Positions 9,995-19,701 of a DNA stretch of 22,500 bases are shown one piece after another. A program made the position numbers and the translations under genes. The stretch is from Chrysomallon squamiferum (Eukaryota; Mollusca; Gastropoda; Neomphalida; Peltospiridae), in the NCBI GenBank assembly GCA_012295275.1, contig CM022671.1:3851565-3874064 (forward strand). The letters are read 5' to 3'. The notes beneath the pieces were generated by a model that saw nothing but the letters and a program-made list of their open reading frames with translations, made no database searches and was not told where the DNA came from. Every line of letters starts with the position of its first letter. Within the stretch, counting starts at the first letter, position 1.

Positions 9995-10080
9995 TTGTAA
10001 ATTTGTATTTTAGAATATATATATTTGTAAATTTGTATTTTAGAATATATATATATTTGTAAATTTGTATTTTAGTATTT
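9955..10080. repeat. (GT)n followed by three copies of a ~30-bp unit
   Basis: A GT run (9955-9990) is followed by three tandem copies (about 9991-10080) of a unit with the core TTTGTAAATTTGTATTTTAG, joined by ATAT linkers of slightly different length. Confidence 0.92.
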
Positions 10081-10296
10081 AAATATTCTCTGACATGTAC
10101 GTCTGATTAGACTCTGCACTCAGACAATATTTGGAAACGCACTGGAGCAGGAGGATGAAGTACAAACACGACCTCACAAACCCGTCAGATGCTGGTGTGT
10201 ATGTTTGTGCATCTGTATGTATGTATGTGTATATGCATGTATGTATATATGTATTTGTATGTATTAGTGTATATATACATGTATTCTTTTTCCGAT

Positions 10297-10432
10297 ATGC
10301 AGAACACAGTAATGAAGGCTAAAGAGATTAACACATTTGTGAATCTACAGAGTGTATCGGATGGAAATTCATCAAGCAATTCAGTTTATACTCTAGACCG
10401 CGATGCGGGTCTTGGTTCAAACATGCCTGCAG
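10297..10432 (+). CDS. DEG/ENaC exon 1 (cytosolic N-terminus)
   Basis: Begins MQNTVMKAKEINTF and ends with one base of a split Glu codon before GTAACT at 10433. The T-rich tract and ATGCAG before 10303 look like a 3' splice site. If used, the first methionine would be at 10312, or upstream coding exons would exist. Upstream in-frame codons to 10189 are TGTA-repeat translation and are excluded. Confidence 0.65.
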
Positions 10433-12217
10433 GTAACTATCTTTTAAAACTAATTACTGCAATTGTCGTAAGTATTATTAACAGTTTAGAATAATACAAT
10501 GAAAAAAAAAAAAAATGTTTTGTTCTTTTAGTTAAAAGTACAGATTAACAAGAAACAAACTAACAAATCTGTTTAGACACTCTTTTGCAATTTATGTTAT
10601 AATTAAATGTATGTATGTATGTATGTATATACACACACATAAATTCATATAATATATATAAGAATATATATTTTATAAACTCATGTATTTGCGTACTCCA
10701 CAGGAGAAAGCAAACTCTATAACATGATTGTTTTAGCGAGATAATGATAAAGCAAAACAGAAACTCTTTCTATTCATTATAAATCTTTTACAGACCTTAA
10801 AAAACTCATAATTATACTCCTTACAAAACTCATATACTCCCAAGAAAACATATACACTCCTTAGAAAATCCATCTATTAAAATTAAAATAAAATTAAGAT
10901 GCAATTTGTATCCGTCTTTGTTTTCAGAAGATAATGATAACAGAAAAGAAAATGAGAATGAAAAGGAGAGTCTGGCAAAGGATTTGTTTGTGACGTTTGC
11001 TTCTAATTCCACGATACATGGACTGCCCAAGACGGTTAGCTCACATCCATATAAACAACAAAGGTAAATGATAAAACAAATTATAGAAATGTGACTCTAC
11101 ATACCGAACCGCAATATAGAAAATGTCATGTTACCATAGTCTTTCGATTATGACATTTTCAGAAACGAGAGAGAGATAGAGAGATAGAGAGAATGCTTTT
11201 GATGATCTTTCTGAAGAAGTTAGAATAATTCGCTCATATTTTTTATTTTTTATTTATTTATTTATTTTTAAATAATTAGCAACATTCTATCAACAACTAT
11301 ACAGACTGCAGAGCTGGGATGGATATTGTTGTTGTTGTTATTAATATTATTATTATTTTTTGTTATTGTTGTTGTTGTTTTTCTTCTCATTATATTAATG
11401 TTGCTGGTATTATTATTGCTATTTTTGCAGATGTCTGTGGGTATTCATTATCATTTCAATGGTAGTGATTTTGTCTGTCACTATCGCTCTTCAAGTGAGG
11501 ACGTTTCTGGAATATCCTTCGGTCATCAAGTCAAACGAGACACCTCTTTCACTATCTGATATCCCTGACGTGACTATTTGCAGCCAAGAAACTATGTCTT
11601 TCGGTAGACCTGGAAGTACAAGTCTCATTCCTGCGAATATAGAACTGTATAACGATCTTGAGAAAAACATCCTCGAAATGGCTCTTGCCAATCGGAAAGT
11701 CAGAGTTAAATTAGCAAGAGGCAACAGGGGATGGTGGTTAACGAACCCTGAGTTATACACGACGACAGAAATCACTTCTAATGGCGTCTGCGAGAGATTT
11801 GAAACTTCCAGATTTCTGCGTTATAAGTATCTCAAAGAAATTGGAATGAACTCGGTGGAGATAATTCTGGGCTATAACTATCGTTTTCCAACTATTACGT
11901 CTTTTCGCGTTGGAATTACGGTAATCTGCACCAGACATTCATTTATTTACTTACTTAAGTATTTACGTATTTATCGACGTGCCTACCTACCTTCCTGCCT
12001 GATTATCTTCGTATGTATCTGCATACCTACCTACTTGTCTGTCTGTCTGTCTATTTGTCTGTGTGTCCGTCTATATATCTCTATGTCTGCCTGTCTGTTT
12101 ATATCTGTCTATCTATCCATTTGTACATCTATCTGTCGGTCTTTCTGTCTATGTCTGTCTGTCTTTTAATCTGTATATCTATCTATCATTTTATCTATCT
12201 GTCTTTCTATCTACCTG

Positions 12218-12285
<68 letters not shown>

Positions 12286-13044
12286 CATATATATATTTTG
12301 TCTATTAAATGTGTTTATAAATGTTTTTATAAATGATATATTGGTTATATGGAAACTATGCAAGTTATATATAACTATGTAAGCACAATAATGACTATTA
12401 AACATGTTGATAAATAATGTACTGGTTTCGCAGGTTACGACAAGAACACATAAATATAAATATATTGATAAATAATATATTGGTAACTAAAACTATAACG
12501 TAAACACAATGACGACTGTTAAATGTGTTAATAAATGACATTCTGGCTAAACATGCACTACAATGGACGTTTTGACATAAACACAATAATTACTATTCTG
12601 TATGTTGATAATGTTTCGGTTACGGAGGTTACAACATAAACACAACAATACATGTTAAATGTGTTGATACATGATGTACTGGTTACGCATTAAAACTTGC
12701 CTGGTATATAGATAAGTAACGTATTGCTTATCATGGTACGACAGTTAAAGTAATTAAATTTATGATATTGTTATTATTAACATTTTTCTGAAGACAAAAA
12801 AAAAACATGACTAAGACTGAACCAAAGTGTTGATGAATATGTTTTAGTTATATTATTATTTTTGTGTTGGTTACCTAGGTTACATTACACGACAGGACAA
12901 TGAAGCCGTTTCCTCAGTGGAAGGCAGTGACTCTACCCATCAATTCCAGCTGCACTTTAAAATTCCACAAAGTTGTTGTGAGTACAATACGTTTGTTGTT
13001 GTTGTTGTTGTTATTATTATTATCATGATCATCACCAGCGTTCA

Positions 13045-13078
<34 letters not shown>

Positions 13079-16000
13079 TGAAAAAGAACATAAATATATG
13101 AGAGACATCTTAAGAAATATAACCCAGTTGAAAATAACAACTGTTTCAAAATAACACCTAATATATTCAAATAAAAAATACACTAGTTACGTGGCTTTCA
13201 AAATAGTACGTAACATATCACAATAAGTAACTCCACTGGTTATGTAAATTTCAGAACAGTACCTAATACATCATAAAAATAATACGAAACAACTTATTTT
13301 CTCTCTATGGTTCCGTTTGTTTGTTCTTGTTTTTTTAGAGACTGTCTTTGACAAAACCGTACAAATCTTTCGTGGCCGAGGAATGCGTAGACACGTCCAG
13401 CCCTAGTTTCGTAAATCCTCTGAAGAGATACGACATCTACACAGCACACGCCTGTTTCACGGAATGTTTTGCTGACTACATCCTGGAGAAATGTAGCTGC
13501 AGATATTACCTACATCCAGGTATCAGTTATTACCAACATCCATGTAACAATTTGAACATGTAGAATATCTTGAGAGAATTCAGATATATAAACATCCAGG
13601 TATCAGATGAATTATTATTCACAAACTGAACCTAAAATATACATGATCACACCAATACTGTAGTGGTTTGTGTCAAAAACGTAAAAGTATCCTATTTTAT
13701 TTTTTTAACTTAAAACAAAAGTCCAGAGAATTGCTAAGTAAAATAGGGAACTACTTCCCTGCGATATAAAGTATTTGCATTATCGATACTCGATAATAAA
13801 GTTAAGGGTTTTGTGAAATGATTACATAGGAGGATGCTTCTCGTAAGGAATGATTAAAATATTAAAATCTTCTATAGAAAATATTCATGCTAAAACTTAA
13901 TTGACCTTAATAAATATATTCCCCAGATCATCGATTAGATGATCATAGTAGTGATGCCATCATTAAGTAGGAATGTAGATAGAAATGAACGTGGATTATT
14001 TTATCTATGTTTTTTATGTATTAAATATATCATTGCACTACCTGTTCGTCAGAATGGAATATCAGATCTATCTAATTTCTGATGTATATATTACAACACT
14101 GTCAACATTATCATCATCATCATCACCACCAGTAGCAGCAACAACGGCAAATAATATTAAAATTTTCTCTTTTTCTTTCTCTCGTATTTCATTTTTTTTT
14201 TTGCTATTCTAGGAAATGAGACATTGTGTACCTCTAGTGAGATCACTTCCTGTTACAACGAAAAATACGGTATGTATCTTTTTATATCAAATTAAATCTT
14301 TGTCCGTTAATTTATTCATTGCAGGTTTGTATCTTTTTATTAATCTCTGATTTGTAGTAACTTATTAAACTCTTGTTTGTATTAACGCTTTAATCTCCGG
14401 TTCATATTAACTTATTAAACACCAGTTTGTATTAACTTATTAAATTCTGGTTTGTATAAACTTATTAAACACTGGTTTCTGTTAATTTATTTAAATATCT
14501 TTTGTTTTGACTTATTAAACTCTAGTTTCTATTAATTTATTAAACTCTGTGGTGCATTATATTATTTATCTCAGATTTGTATCAACTTATTAAACTATGG
14601 TTTGTAGTAACTTAATAAATTCTGGTTTGTAGTAGATAATTAAACTCAAGTTTGTATTATCTTATTTAACTCTGGTTTGTATTAATTGATTTAACACTCT
14701 TTTGTATTAATTTATTAAACTGGTTTGTATTATCTTATTAATCTGTTTTGATTGAAAAACACTGGTTTCTAGTTTGTAATTTTAAACTTTTTAATTAACT
14801 TATTAAACTCTAGTTTGTATTAGCTTATTAAACTCAGATTTGTATTTACTTATTAAACTCAGATTTGTATTTACTTATTAAACACTGGTTTGTATTCACT
14901 TATTCAGCTCTGCTTTGTATCAACTTATTAAACTATGGTTTATATTTACTTAATAAATTCTGCTTCGTATTAGCTTATTAAACACTGGTTTGCATTAAAA
15001 ACTCTGGTTTATAATATCTTTGAGTTGACTTATTAAACTCTCTTTTGTATTAACTTATTAAACTCTAGTTTGTATTAGCTTATTAAACTCTGGTTTGTAT
15101 TAATTTAATAAAAACTGGTTTGTATTAGCTTATTAAACTCAGATTTGTATTAACTTATTTAACTCTGGTTTGTATTAACTTATTTAACTCTGGTTTGTAT
15201 TAACTTATTTAACTCTGGTTTGTATTAACTTATTAAACTCTGGTTTGCATTTTCTTATTAAACACTGGTTTGTATTAACTTATTAAAGTCTGGTTCGTAT
15301 TAACTTATTAAACTCTGGTTTGTATTAACGTATTAAACTCTGGTTTGTATTAACTTATTAAACTCTGGTTTGTATTAACTTATTAAACTCTGGTTTGTAT
15401 TAACTTATTAAACACTGGTTTGTAAACTGGTTTGTATTAACTGGTTTATTAAACTCAGGTTTGTATTAACTTATTAAACTCAGGTTTATTTTAAAACTCA
15501 GGTTTGTATTAAACTCAGGTTTGTATTTTATTAAACTCAGGTTTGTATTAACTTATTAAACTCTGGTTTGTATTAACTTATTTATTTTTGTAAACCTGGT
15601 TTGTATTAACTTATTAAACTCTGGTTTGTATTAACGTATTAAACTTTTTGTAAACTTATTAAACTCAGGTTTGTATCAACTTATTAAACTATTTGTTTTG
15701 GACTTGGTTTGTATTAACTTATTAGACTCTGGTTTGTAAATTATTAGACTCTGGTTTGTATTAACTTATTAAACTCTGGTTTGTATTAACTTATTAAACT
15801 CTGGTTTGTATTAACTTATTAAACTCAGGTTTGTATTAACTTATTAAACTCTGGTTTGTATTAACTTATTAAACTCTGGTTTGTATTAACTTATTTAACT
15901 CTGGTTTGTATTAACGTATTAAACACTGGTTTGTATTAACTTATTAAACTCTGGTTTGTATTAACGTATTAAACTCTGGTTTGTATTAACTTATTAAACT

Positions 16001-18013
16001 CTGGTTTGTATTAACTTATTAAACTCTGGTTTGTATTAACTTATTAGACTCTGGTTTGTATTAACTTATTAAACTCTGGTTTGTATTAACTTATTAAACT
16101 CTGGTTTGTATTAACTTATTAGACTCTGGTTTGTATTAACTTATCTGACAACTTATTAGACTTAAACAGTTGAAACAGGTAGGAGGGGGAATTATCACGG
16201 GTGAAACGACCTAGGGGAAGTCACCAGGGTAGAAATTATCGGGGGCATTGACTAGGGGAAATATCCGGGGTGCCGGCTTGATACCAAACATTATATAGTT
16301 ACACTATTTACTGTTTTATTTTATTTTAATTTTATTTATTTATTTAATATTGTTTATATGATCAGCTTAAATTAAATACATAAACATTCAGATACCACTG
16401 ATATAACTTTCCACCAATAAAGATAAAACAATAAATAAAAATAAAAATAATTTAACTTAATAAGTCTATAAATAAATTAGACACATCTATAACAATATAA
16501 TTATATATTAGATATGTCCATAGTATCTTTAGAATACATATTCCACGTATATTTCATTCAGTTAGTTTCGTATAAATGTGTTTGTATTTGAGTAGTATAC
16601 AGCAGTAAATACGGGATATAATTATGTTTGTAATTTGTTTTCAGGTTTGTTTGACACTTCGCAATGCAGCTGTATTCAACCCTGCAACCAATCAGATTAC
16701 AGCATTTCCACGTCTTGTAGTACAATAAAAAAGTGAGTAATTATGTATATGATACCAACAACAACAACAACAGTAATAATAGCCTAATAATGAGGAAAAA
16801 AACAAAAAAACATTAACAACAATAGAAATAACAATGATTATAAGAACAGCAACAATAAGAACAATGACAACAGCTACAACAACTACAACAGCAATATCAA
16901 CAGTTGCAACACCAACAATAGCAATAGCTGCAACAGCAAGTAAAACAACAACAAAAATAGTAATAAACGATGATGGTGATGATGATAAGAAAAAACAACA
17001 TCAGCAATTACAGAAATAACAATAACAACAATAATAACGTCAATGATAAGAACAATAACAATAATGACAACAATTATAAAACAAACAGGAACAACAACAA
17101 CAACAATGGTAATAATAATACTATTATGAAAATGATGATGATAATGATGCATTGGTCTTTGGTATCTTGGTATACAAATACACTTTTCCTTTCAAGAACT
17201 TCCAAACAGTATAAAATGTGTAATGACAATTAAAACATTTCCTAGAGGACATGTTAAGTCATCAGTTCCAGTTAGTATTTCGCTACTGAAAAATTGTTCG
17301 ATCATTCGATCGTTCGTTCGTTCTTTCTTTCGGTCTTTCATTCGTCCTTTCGTTCATCCTTTCTTTAATTCTTTTTCTCACAGTCCATTGCAATCAATGG
17401 TCCATATTCAAGTGATTGGAGATGGGTTAACGCAGACAGTAATGCAACAGGATCCACTCCTGACTCTGGACTCGCTTTTGGGTAAAAACAGTTGGAATTA
17501 ATTTCCCAGTTTACGTTTTAAACTACTGAATATAGTTCCTTTAATTGTATAATTAGATTTTTGTGAAATGCATGATAATGATTATATTGAAAACAACGGG
17601 TGATAAAAATAATGAATAAAACTGGCAAAAACAACAACAATAATAATAATAATAAACAACAACAACGACGACGACGATGATGAAATGATTACAACAACAA
17701 CGATGATGATGATGATGAAATGATTATAACAACAACTACAACAACAACAAAACTAAATATATATCAATTTTTGAAACTTTCTTTTTCCTATAGTTGTGTT
17801 TTGTTAAAAATGTTAAGAAAAACGATGTTAAGATGTTTTTTTTTTATTTTATTATTTTTTTTTTTTTTGGCAGGATCAATCGGTGGACTTATTGGTTTGT
17901 TCATGGGTTTCAGTCTGATGTCCGTCATTGAACTTTTAGAATTTATCTTCATGCTCTGCAGACGAGCAGCAAAATGCAGTAAAAGAAGAACGAATAAAAC
18001 AGTTTTATTTTGA
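10297..18013 (+). CDS. DEG/ENaC family sodium channel subunit (FaNaC/ASIC-like), 9 exons
   Basis: The joined exons are 10297-10432, 10928-11063, 11431-11920, 12879-12977, 13339-13519, 14213-14269, 16645-16732, 17384-17481 and 17874-18013. All phases agree, giving 474 residues. The family forms trimeric amiloride-sensitive cation channels in the plasma membrane. Visible parts are a cytosolic N-terminus with the gating His-Gly motif (H76-G77 in NSTIHGLPK), TM1 at about 92-112, an ectodomain with 14 cysteines including the ECFADYILEKCSC and CSCIQPC blocks, several N-x-S/T sites, and TM2 at about 430-457 with the G-x-S selectivity filter (GFS, 440-442). A short basic C-terminus follows. The cysteine-rich blocks and the FASNSTIHG segment resemble FMRFamide-gated and acid-sensing channels, but the ligand cannot be inferred. 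The length is short for the family (usually about 500 or more). The start is uncertain: ATG at 10297 and 10312 are in frame, and CAG at 10300-10302 could be an acceptor. Confidence 0.9.
10928..11063 (+). CDS. DEG/ENaC exon 2 (His-Gly gating motif)
   Basis: Acceptor GTTTTCAG precedes 10928 and donor GTAAAT starts at 11064. An acidic/Asn-rich start is followed by DLFVTFASNSTIHGLPK, the conserved pre-TM1 motif. It leaves two bases of an Arg codon, completed by exon 3. Confidence 0.85.
11431..11920 (+). CDS. DEG/ENaC exon 3 (TM1 and proximal ectodomain)
   Basis: Acceptor ATTTTTGCAG precedes 11431 and donor GTAATC follows 11920. It encodes TM1 (CLWVFIIISMVVILSV...), then FLEYPSVIKSNETP with a glycosylation sequon, DIPDVTICS, and a long segment without recognisable subdomains. 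The frame stays open into the intron as far as about 12169, but that is TCTA-repeat translation. Confidence 0.88.
11975..12290. repeat. (TCTR)n tetranucleotide array in DEG/ENaC intron 3
   Basis: Starts about 55 bases after the exon 3 donor. The left part mixes TACC, TGTC, TCTG and TCTA units. From about 12217 to 12283 it is pure TCTA/ATCT. The graded purity suggests ongoing slippage at the right end. Confidence 0.92.
12291..12878 (+). other. DEG/ENaC intron 3, diverged dispersed repeat of ~80-90 bp
   Basis: After the TCTA array the intron repeats the motifs TGTTGATAAATAATG, ACTGGTTACG and AACATAAACACAAT several times between about 12350 and 12700. This looks like an old tandem repeat with degraded units. 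No coding content is seen. Confidence 0.6.
12879..12977 (+). CDS. DEG/ENaC exon 4
   Basis: A 99-nt exon, phase 0 on both sides, between acceptor TTACCTAG and donor GTGAGT. It encodes VTLHDRTMKPFPQWKAVTLP and a sequon-plus-cysteine NSSC. The HD and P pattern matches the ectodomain strand seen in family members. Confidence 0.82.
12993..13078. repeat. (GTT)n and (ATT)n in DEG/ENaC intron 4
   Basis: A GTT run starts about 15 bases after the exon 4 donor and turns into ATT, with an ATT array at about 13047-13078. Confidence 0.9.
13339..13519 (+). CDS. DEG/ENaC exon 5 (first Cys-rich block)
   Basis: Acceptor TTTTTTAG precedes 13339 and donor GTATCA begins at 13520. It encodes YDIYTAHACFTECFADYI and LEKCSCRYYLHP, the conserved thumb-region cysteine pattern. 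The exon end and donor are copied again in the following intron (see findings). Confidence 0.88.
13500..13606 (+). repeat. Exon 5 end plus splice donor repeated in the following intron
   Basis: Three related copies are visible. Copy 1 is the real junction at 13500-13526 (CAGATATTACC...CATCCAGGTATCAG). A degenerate copy is at 13524-13550 (TTATTACCAACATCCATGTAA). A third copy is at 13581-13606 (CAGATATATAAACATCCAGG then TATCAG). The third copy retains an apparently usable CAG|GTATCA donor. The first copy overlaps coding sequence. Confidence 0.85.
14213..14269 (+). CDS. DEG/ENaC exon 6
   Basis: A 57-nt exon between acceptor GCTATTCTAG and donor GTATGT. It encodes GNETLCTSSEITSCYNEKYG, with both terminal glycines split across introns, two cysteines and a sequon. 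Confidence 0.85.
14310..16160 (+). repeat. Intronic minisatellite, 25-bp unit, about 1.8 kb
   Basis: Fills most of the 2.4-kb intron between DEG/ENaC exons 6 and 7. The unit core is TTATTAAACTCTGGTTTG followed by TATTAAC. Units at the left (about 14330-15050) are strongly diverged, units from about 15170 on are increasingly alike, and there is a zone of truncated or fused units at about 15420-15730. Units from about 15760 to 16140 are nearly identical. Shared variants (ACG for ACT, TTAGAC for TTAAAC, CTCAGG for CTCTGG) mark sub-families. My eye estimate is about 70 units. Confidence 0.95.
16175..16275 (+). repeat. G-run-rich short tandem segment after the minisatellite
   Basis: About 100 bases with seven runs of three to five G, including CTAGGGGAA twice, AGGGGGAATTATC and ATCGGGGGC. 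Spacing suggests two or three diverged copies of a ~41-bp unit. Composition is sharply different from the AT-rich surroundings. Confidence 0.75.
16276..16644 (+). other. Rest of DEG/ENaC intron 6, nothing recognised
   Basis: AT-rich sequence without coding features, ending in the exon 7 acceptor. Confidence 0.6.
16645..16732 (+). CDS. DEG/ENaC exon 7 (CxCxxPC block)
   Basis: Acceptor TTGTTTTCAG precedes 16645 and donor GTGAGT follows 16732. It encodes LFDTSQCSCIQPCNQSDYS, the conserved palm-region cysteine block, followed by ISTSCSTIKK. Confidence 0.88.
16733..17383 (+). repeat. DEG/ENaC intron 7: AAC/AAT/GAT triplets and a TTCG-type tract at the acceptor
   Basis: From about 16750 to 17150 the intron is diffuse ACA/AAT/GAT triplet sequence that yields spurious open frames on both strands. 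At about 17298-17360 a TTCG/TTCT tetranucleotide-like tract runs into the T-rich acceptor, effectively serving as the polypyrimidine tract. Confidence 0.8.
17384..17481 (+). CDS. DEG/ENaC exon 8 (pre-TM2)
   Basis: Acceptor TTTTTCTCACAG precedes 17384 and donor GTAAAA begins at 17482. It encodes MVHIQVIGDGLTQTVMQQDP and LLTLDSLLG. The last residues match the leucine-glycine entry to TM2, while the preceding segment is divergent from the usual family pattern. Confidence 0.8.
17482..17873 (+). other. DEG/ENaC intron 8 with AAC/GAT triplet runs
   Basis: Contains AAC, AAT, ACG and GAT runs between about 17625 and 17755 and long T runs before the exon 9 acceptor. No coding content is seen outside exon 9. 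Confidence 0.75.
17874..18013 (+). CDS. DEG/ENaC exon 9 (TM2, selectivity filter, C-terminus)
   Basis: Acceptor TTTTTGGCAG precedes 17874. It encodes SIGGLIGLFMGFSLMSVIEL and LEFIFMLCRRAAKCSKRR, a textbook DEG/ENaC TM2 with G-x-S filter and a basic cytosolic tail of about 15 residues, ending at TGA 18011-18013. Confidence 0.92.
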
Positions 18014-18049
18014 AAATTAATTTTAACAAGTGTGATTCAGAATGATTTT

Positions 18050-18310
18050 TATGTATTTATTTGTTTGTTTATTTATGTTTCTTTACTTATTCCTTTGTTT
18101 ATTTGTTTGCTTATTTCTTCATTTATTTGTATGTTTGTTTTATTTATTTTTATTTTATTTATTTATTTATTTGTTTGTTTTGTTTATTATCTATTATTTC
18201 AGAAGACTGATGCATTATGATTTTTTGTATTTTTATTTGTTTGTTAATTTGTTTATTTGTTTGTATGTTCGTTTGTTTGTTTATTTATTTGTTTGTATGT
18301 TTGTTTATTT
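18050..18310. repeat. TTTG/TTTA mixed tetranucleotide repeat
   Basis: Irregular TTTA, TTTG and TTTC units, with a short unique break at about 18195-18225, immediately downstream of the channel stop codon, so likely within its 3' UTR. Confidence 0.85.
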
Positions 18311-18582
18311 TTAAAAGACGTACTCGGTGGCTATAATTCATTGTGCTATCAGGGCAGATAATTGTATAGGACATCTGCAGAGATTTTAATTAGTTTACGA
18401 TTAACAGCTAACAATTTTTTGTATATTTATTTATTTGTTTTGTGTTGCCTCCATACCTTTTAAAGTGAAATCATGGGTATCGTCTAGAACTGGAAAAAGC
18501 CCAGTGTGGACACTTATGTGATTTGATCCTGATACGTATTACTGCTCAAACCAGCATCTGTCACTGACCTAATAACCATTTA

Positions 18583-18613
<31 letters not shown>

Positions 18614-18901
18614 ATTTTAAAAATAAACTGTTGAACAACAAAAACATTTTGAATTTATCTTCTGGAACAATCAAATTTAGGTAGAAAATTTTAAACGGAG
18701 CATTTTTTCATTGATACGCGAAATACGAGAAATAAACAAAAAGAAGACCAACTACAAAATAAATAAAATTATGTATAAAATTATTTATGTATTTTTTCAC
18801 ACGCCCAAGATGGTTTAATTATAAAGATTTTTTTTGATTTTCTAAGGAAATTTTCTAATGATCTTTATATGTTTTAATAAAGAAAACATTCATCAGATTT
18901 T

Positions 18902-18904
<3 letters not shown>

Positions 18905-18952
<48 letters not shown>

Positions 18953-19006
18953 TACACTTTCTTTAGTAATATTATTGCCAGTGTTATATATATATATATA
19001 TATATA
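18905..19006. repeat. (CA)n and (TA)n microsatellites
   Basis: About 22 CA units (18905-18948), then about 40 bases later about ten TA units (18986-19006). Confidence 0.94.
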
Positions 19007-19500
19007 TTATCTTTTTTTTTAATATAATATTATTCAACAGTGTTTTATTTATATTTATATAACGTTTGTAATTTAAATCTTACGTTTGTAAATTTTAATC
19101 CTTAATTTTTTTTTAATTTGATATGTCGTGTATATATTTACTCAATTTTTAAATAAAAAAAAAATTCATTTGTAAATTTCATTTTACACTTTTGTCACGC
19201 ATGGATATAATTTATATAATTTATTTATACGTAATAATTGTTAGTGTTTTAATAAAATTAGCTTAATGATAATTTATTTGGTTCCTGTTATTATTTTTTT
19301 TTTTTTTTTTTTATCATCGTCGTCATAATTGTTAAATGTAAGCTGTTTGTTTGCTTGTATGCACATCTAAGTATACACGTATAATTATATTTGTGTAATT
19401 AATGGCAGCATCTTTGACTGTACGAACAAAAATTGTGTTATCTCACTCGGCACATTGACAATATTCAGAAACTGACATAGGAGGACATAGTCCAGTTCTA

Positions 19501-19701
19501 ACGTTGACGATAAAAAATACAGTACTTTCAGGTTTTTTTAGAACAGTATTTACATCTGCTTCGGTAATAGTTGTGTTATTCGGAGTATGTCGAGATTATA
19601 AACGGAATTTTTACGTTTCCCGCCGAATGTTGTCGATGTTACGCGACTTCCTTCCTTCCTCTCGAGTGTTTCCGATTTTGAGGGGTTTCATCGTAACAGG
19701 G
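19501..19701 (+). promoter_or_regulatory. Probable 5' UTR of the factor C-like gene
   Basis: This stretch is richer in CG than its surroundings and lies directly upstream of the chosen start codon. Its reading frame is open and in frame with the start, with an upstream in-frame ATG at 19627 in a weaker context. The transcription start cannot be placed from sequence alone. Confidence 0.4.

Larger units (their letters stand above)
8809..10296. other. Intergenic / upstream region of the DEG/ENaC gene
   Basis: Contains ATT and TTTA arrays (9069-9166, 9750-9796), a (GT)n run and a short tandem repeat (9955-10080), and TGTA-rich sequence from about 10195 to 10270. The promoter and 5' UTR of the channel gene presumably lie here, but no TATA box or initiator can be assigned with confidence. 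A short GC-richer stretch at 10100-10200 could be 5' UTR. Confidence 0.5.
18014..19500. other. Intergenic: 3' flank of DEG/ENaC and upstream of the factor C-like gene
   Basis: A TTTG/TTTA-rich repeat (about 18050-18310) begins just after the channel stop. A unique, more complex segment (about 18320-18570) contains nothing I recognise. AAAT units at about 18586-18614 hold several AATAAA hexamers that could act as the polyadenylation signal, but this is not demonstrable. (CA)n lies at 18905-18948 and (TA)n at about 18986-19006. No gene is recognised. Confidence 0.6.

Noticed and set aside
10131-10322. Possible upstream coding exon ending near 10196 before the DEG/ENaC start
   Set aside because: Joining its GTGTGT donor (phase 1) to the 10303 acceptor leads to a frame that stops quickly. 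It may be 5' UTR but is not supported as coding.
14310-16160. CRISPR array
   Set aside because: The 25-bp units are directly contiguous with no unique spacers and lie inside an animal gene intron; this is a minisatellite.
16834-17233. Open frames of Thr/Ala, Asn and His/Val on both strands
   Set aside because: They are triplet-repeat translations in DEG/ENaC intron 7.
18320-18570. Possible SINE in the intergenic region
   Set aside because: The sequence is more complex than its flanks and is followed by an AAAT-rich tail, but I could not identify A and B box promoter motifs or target duplications.
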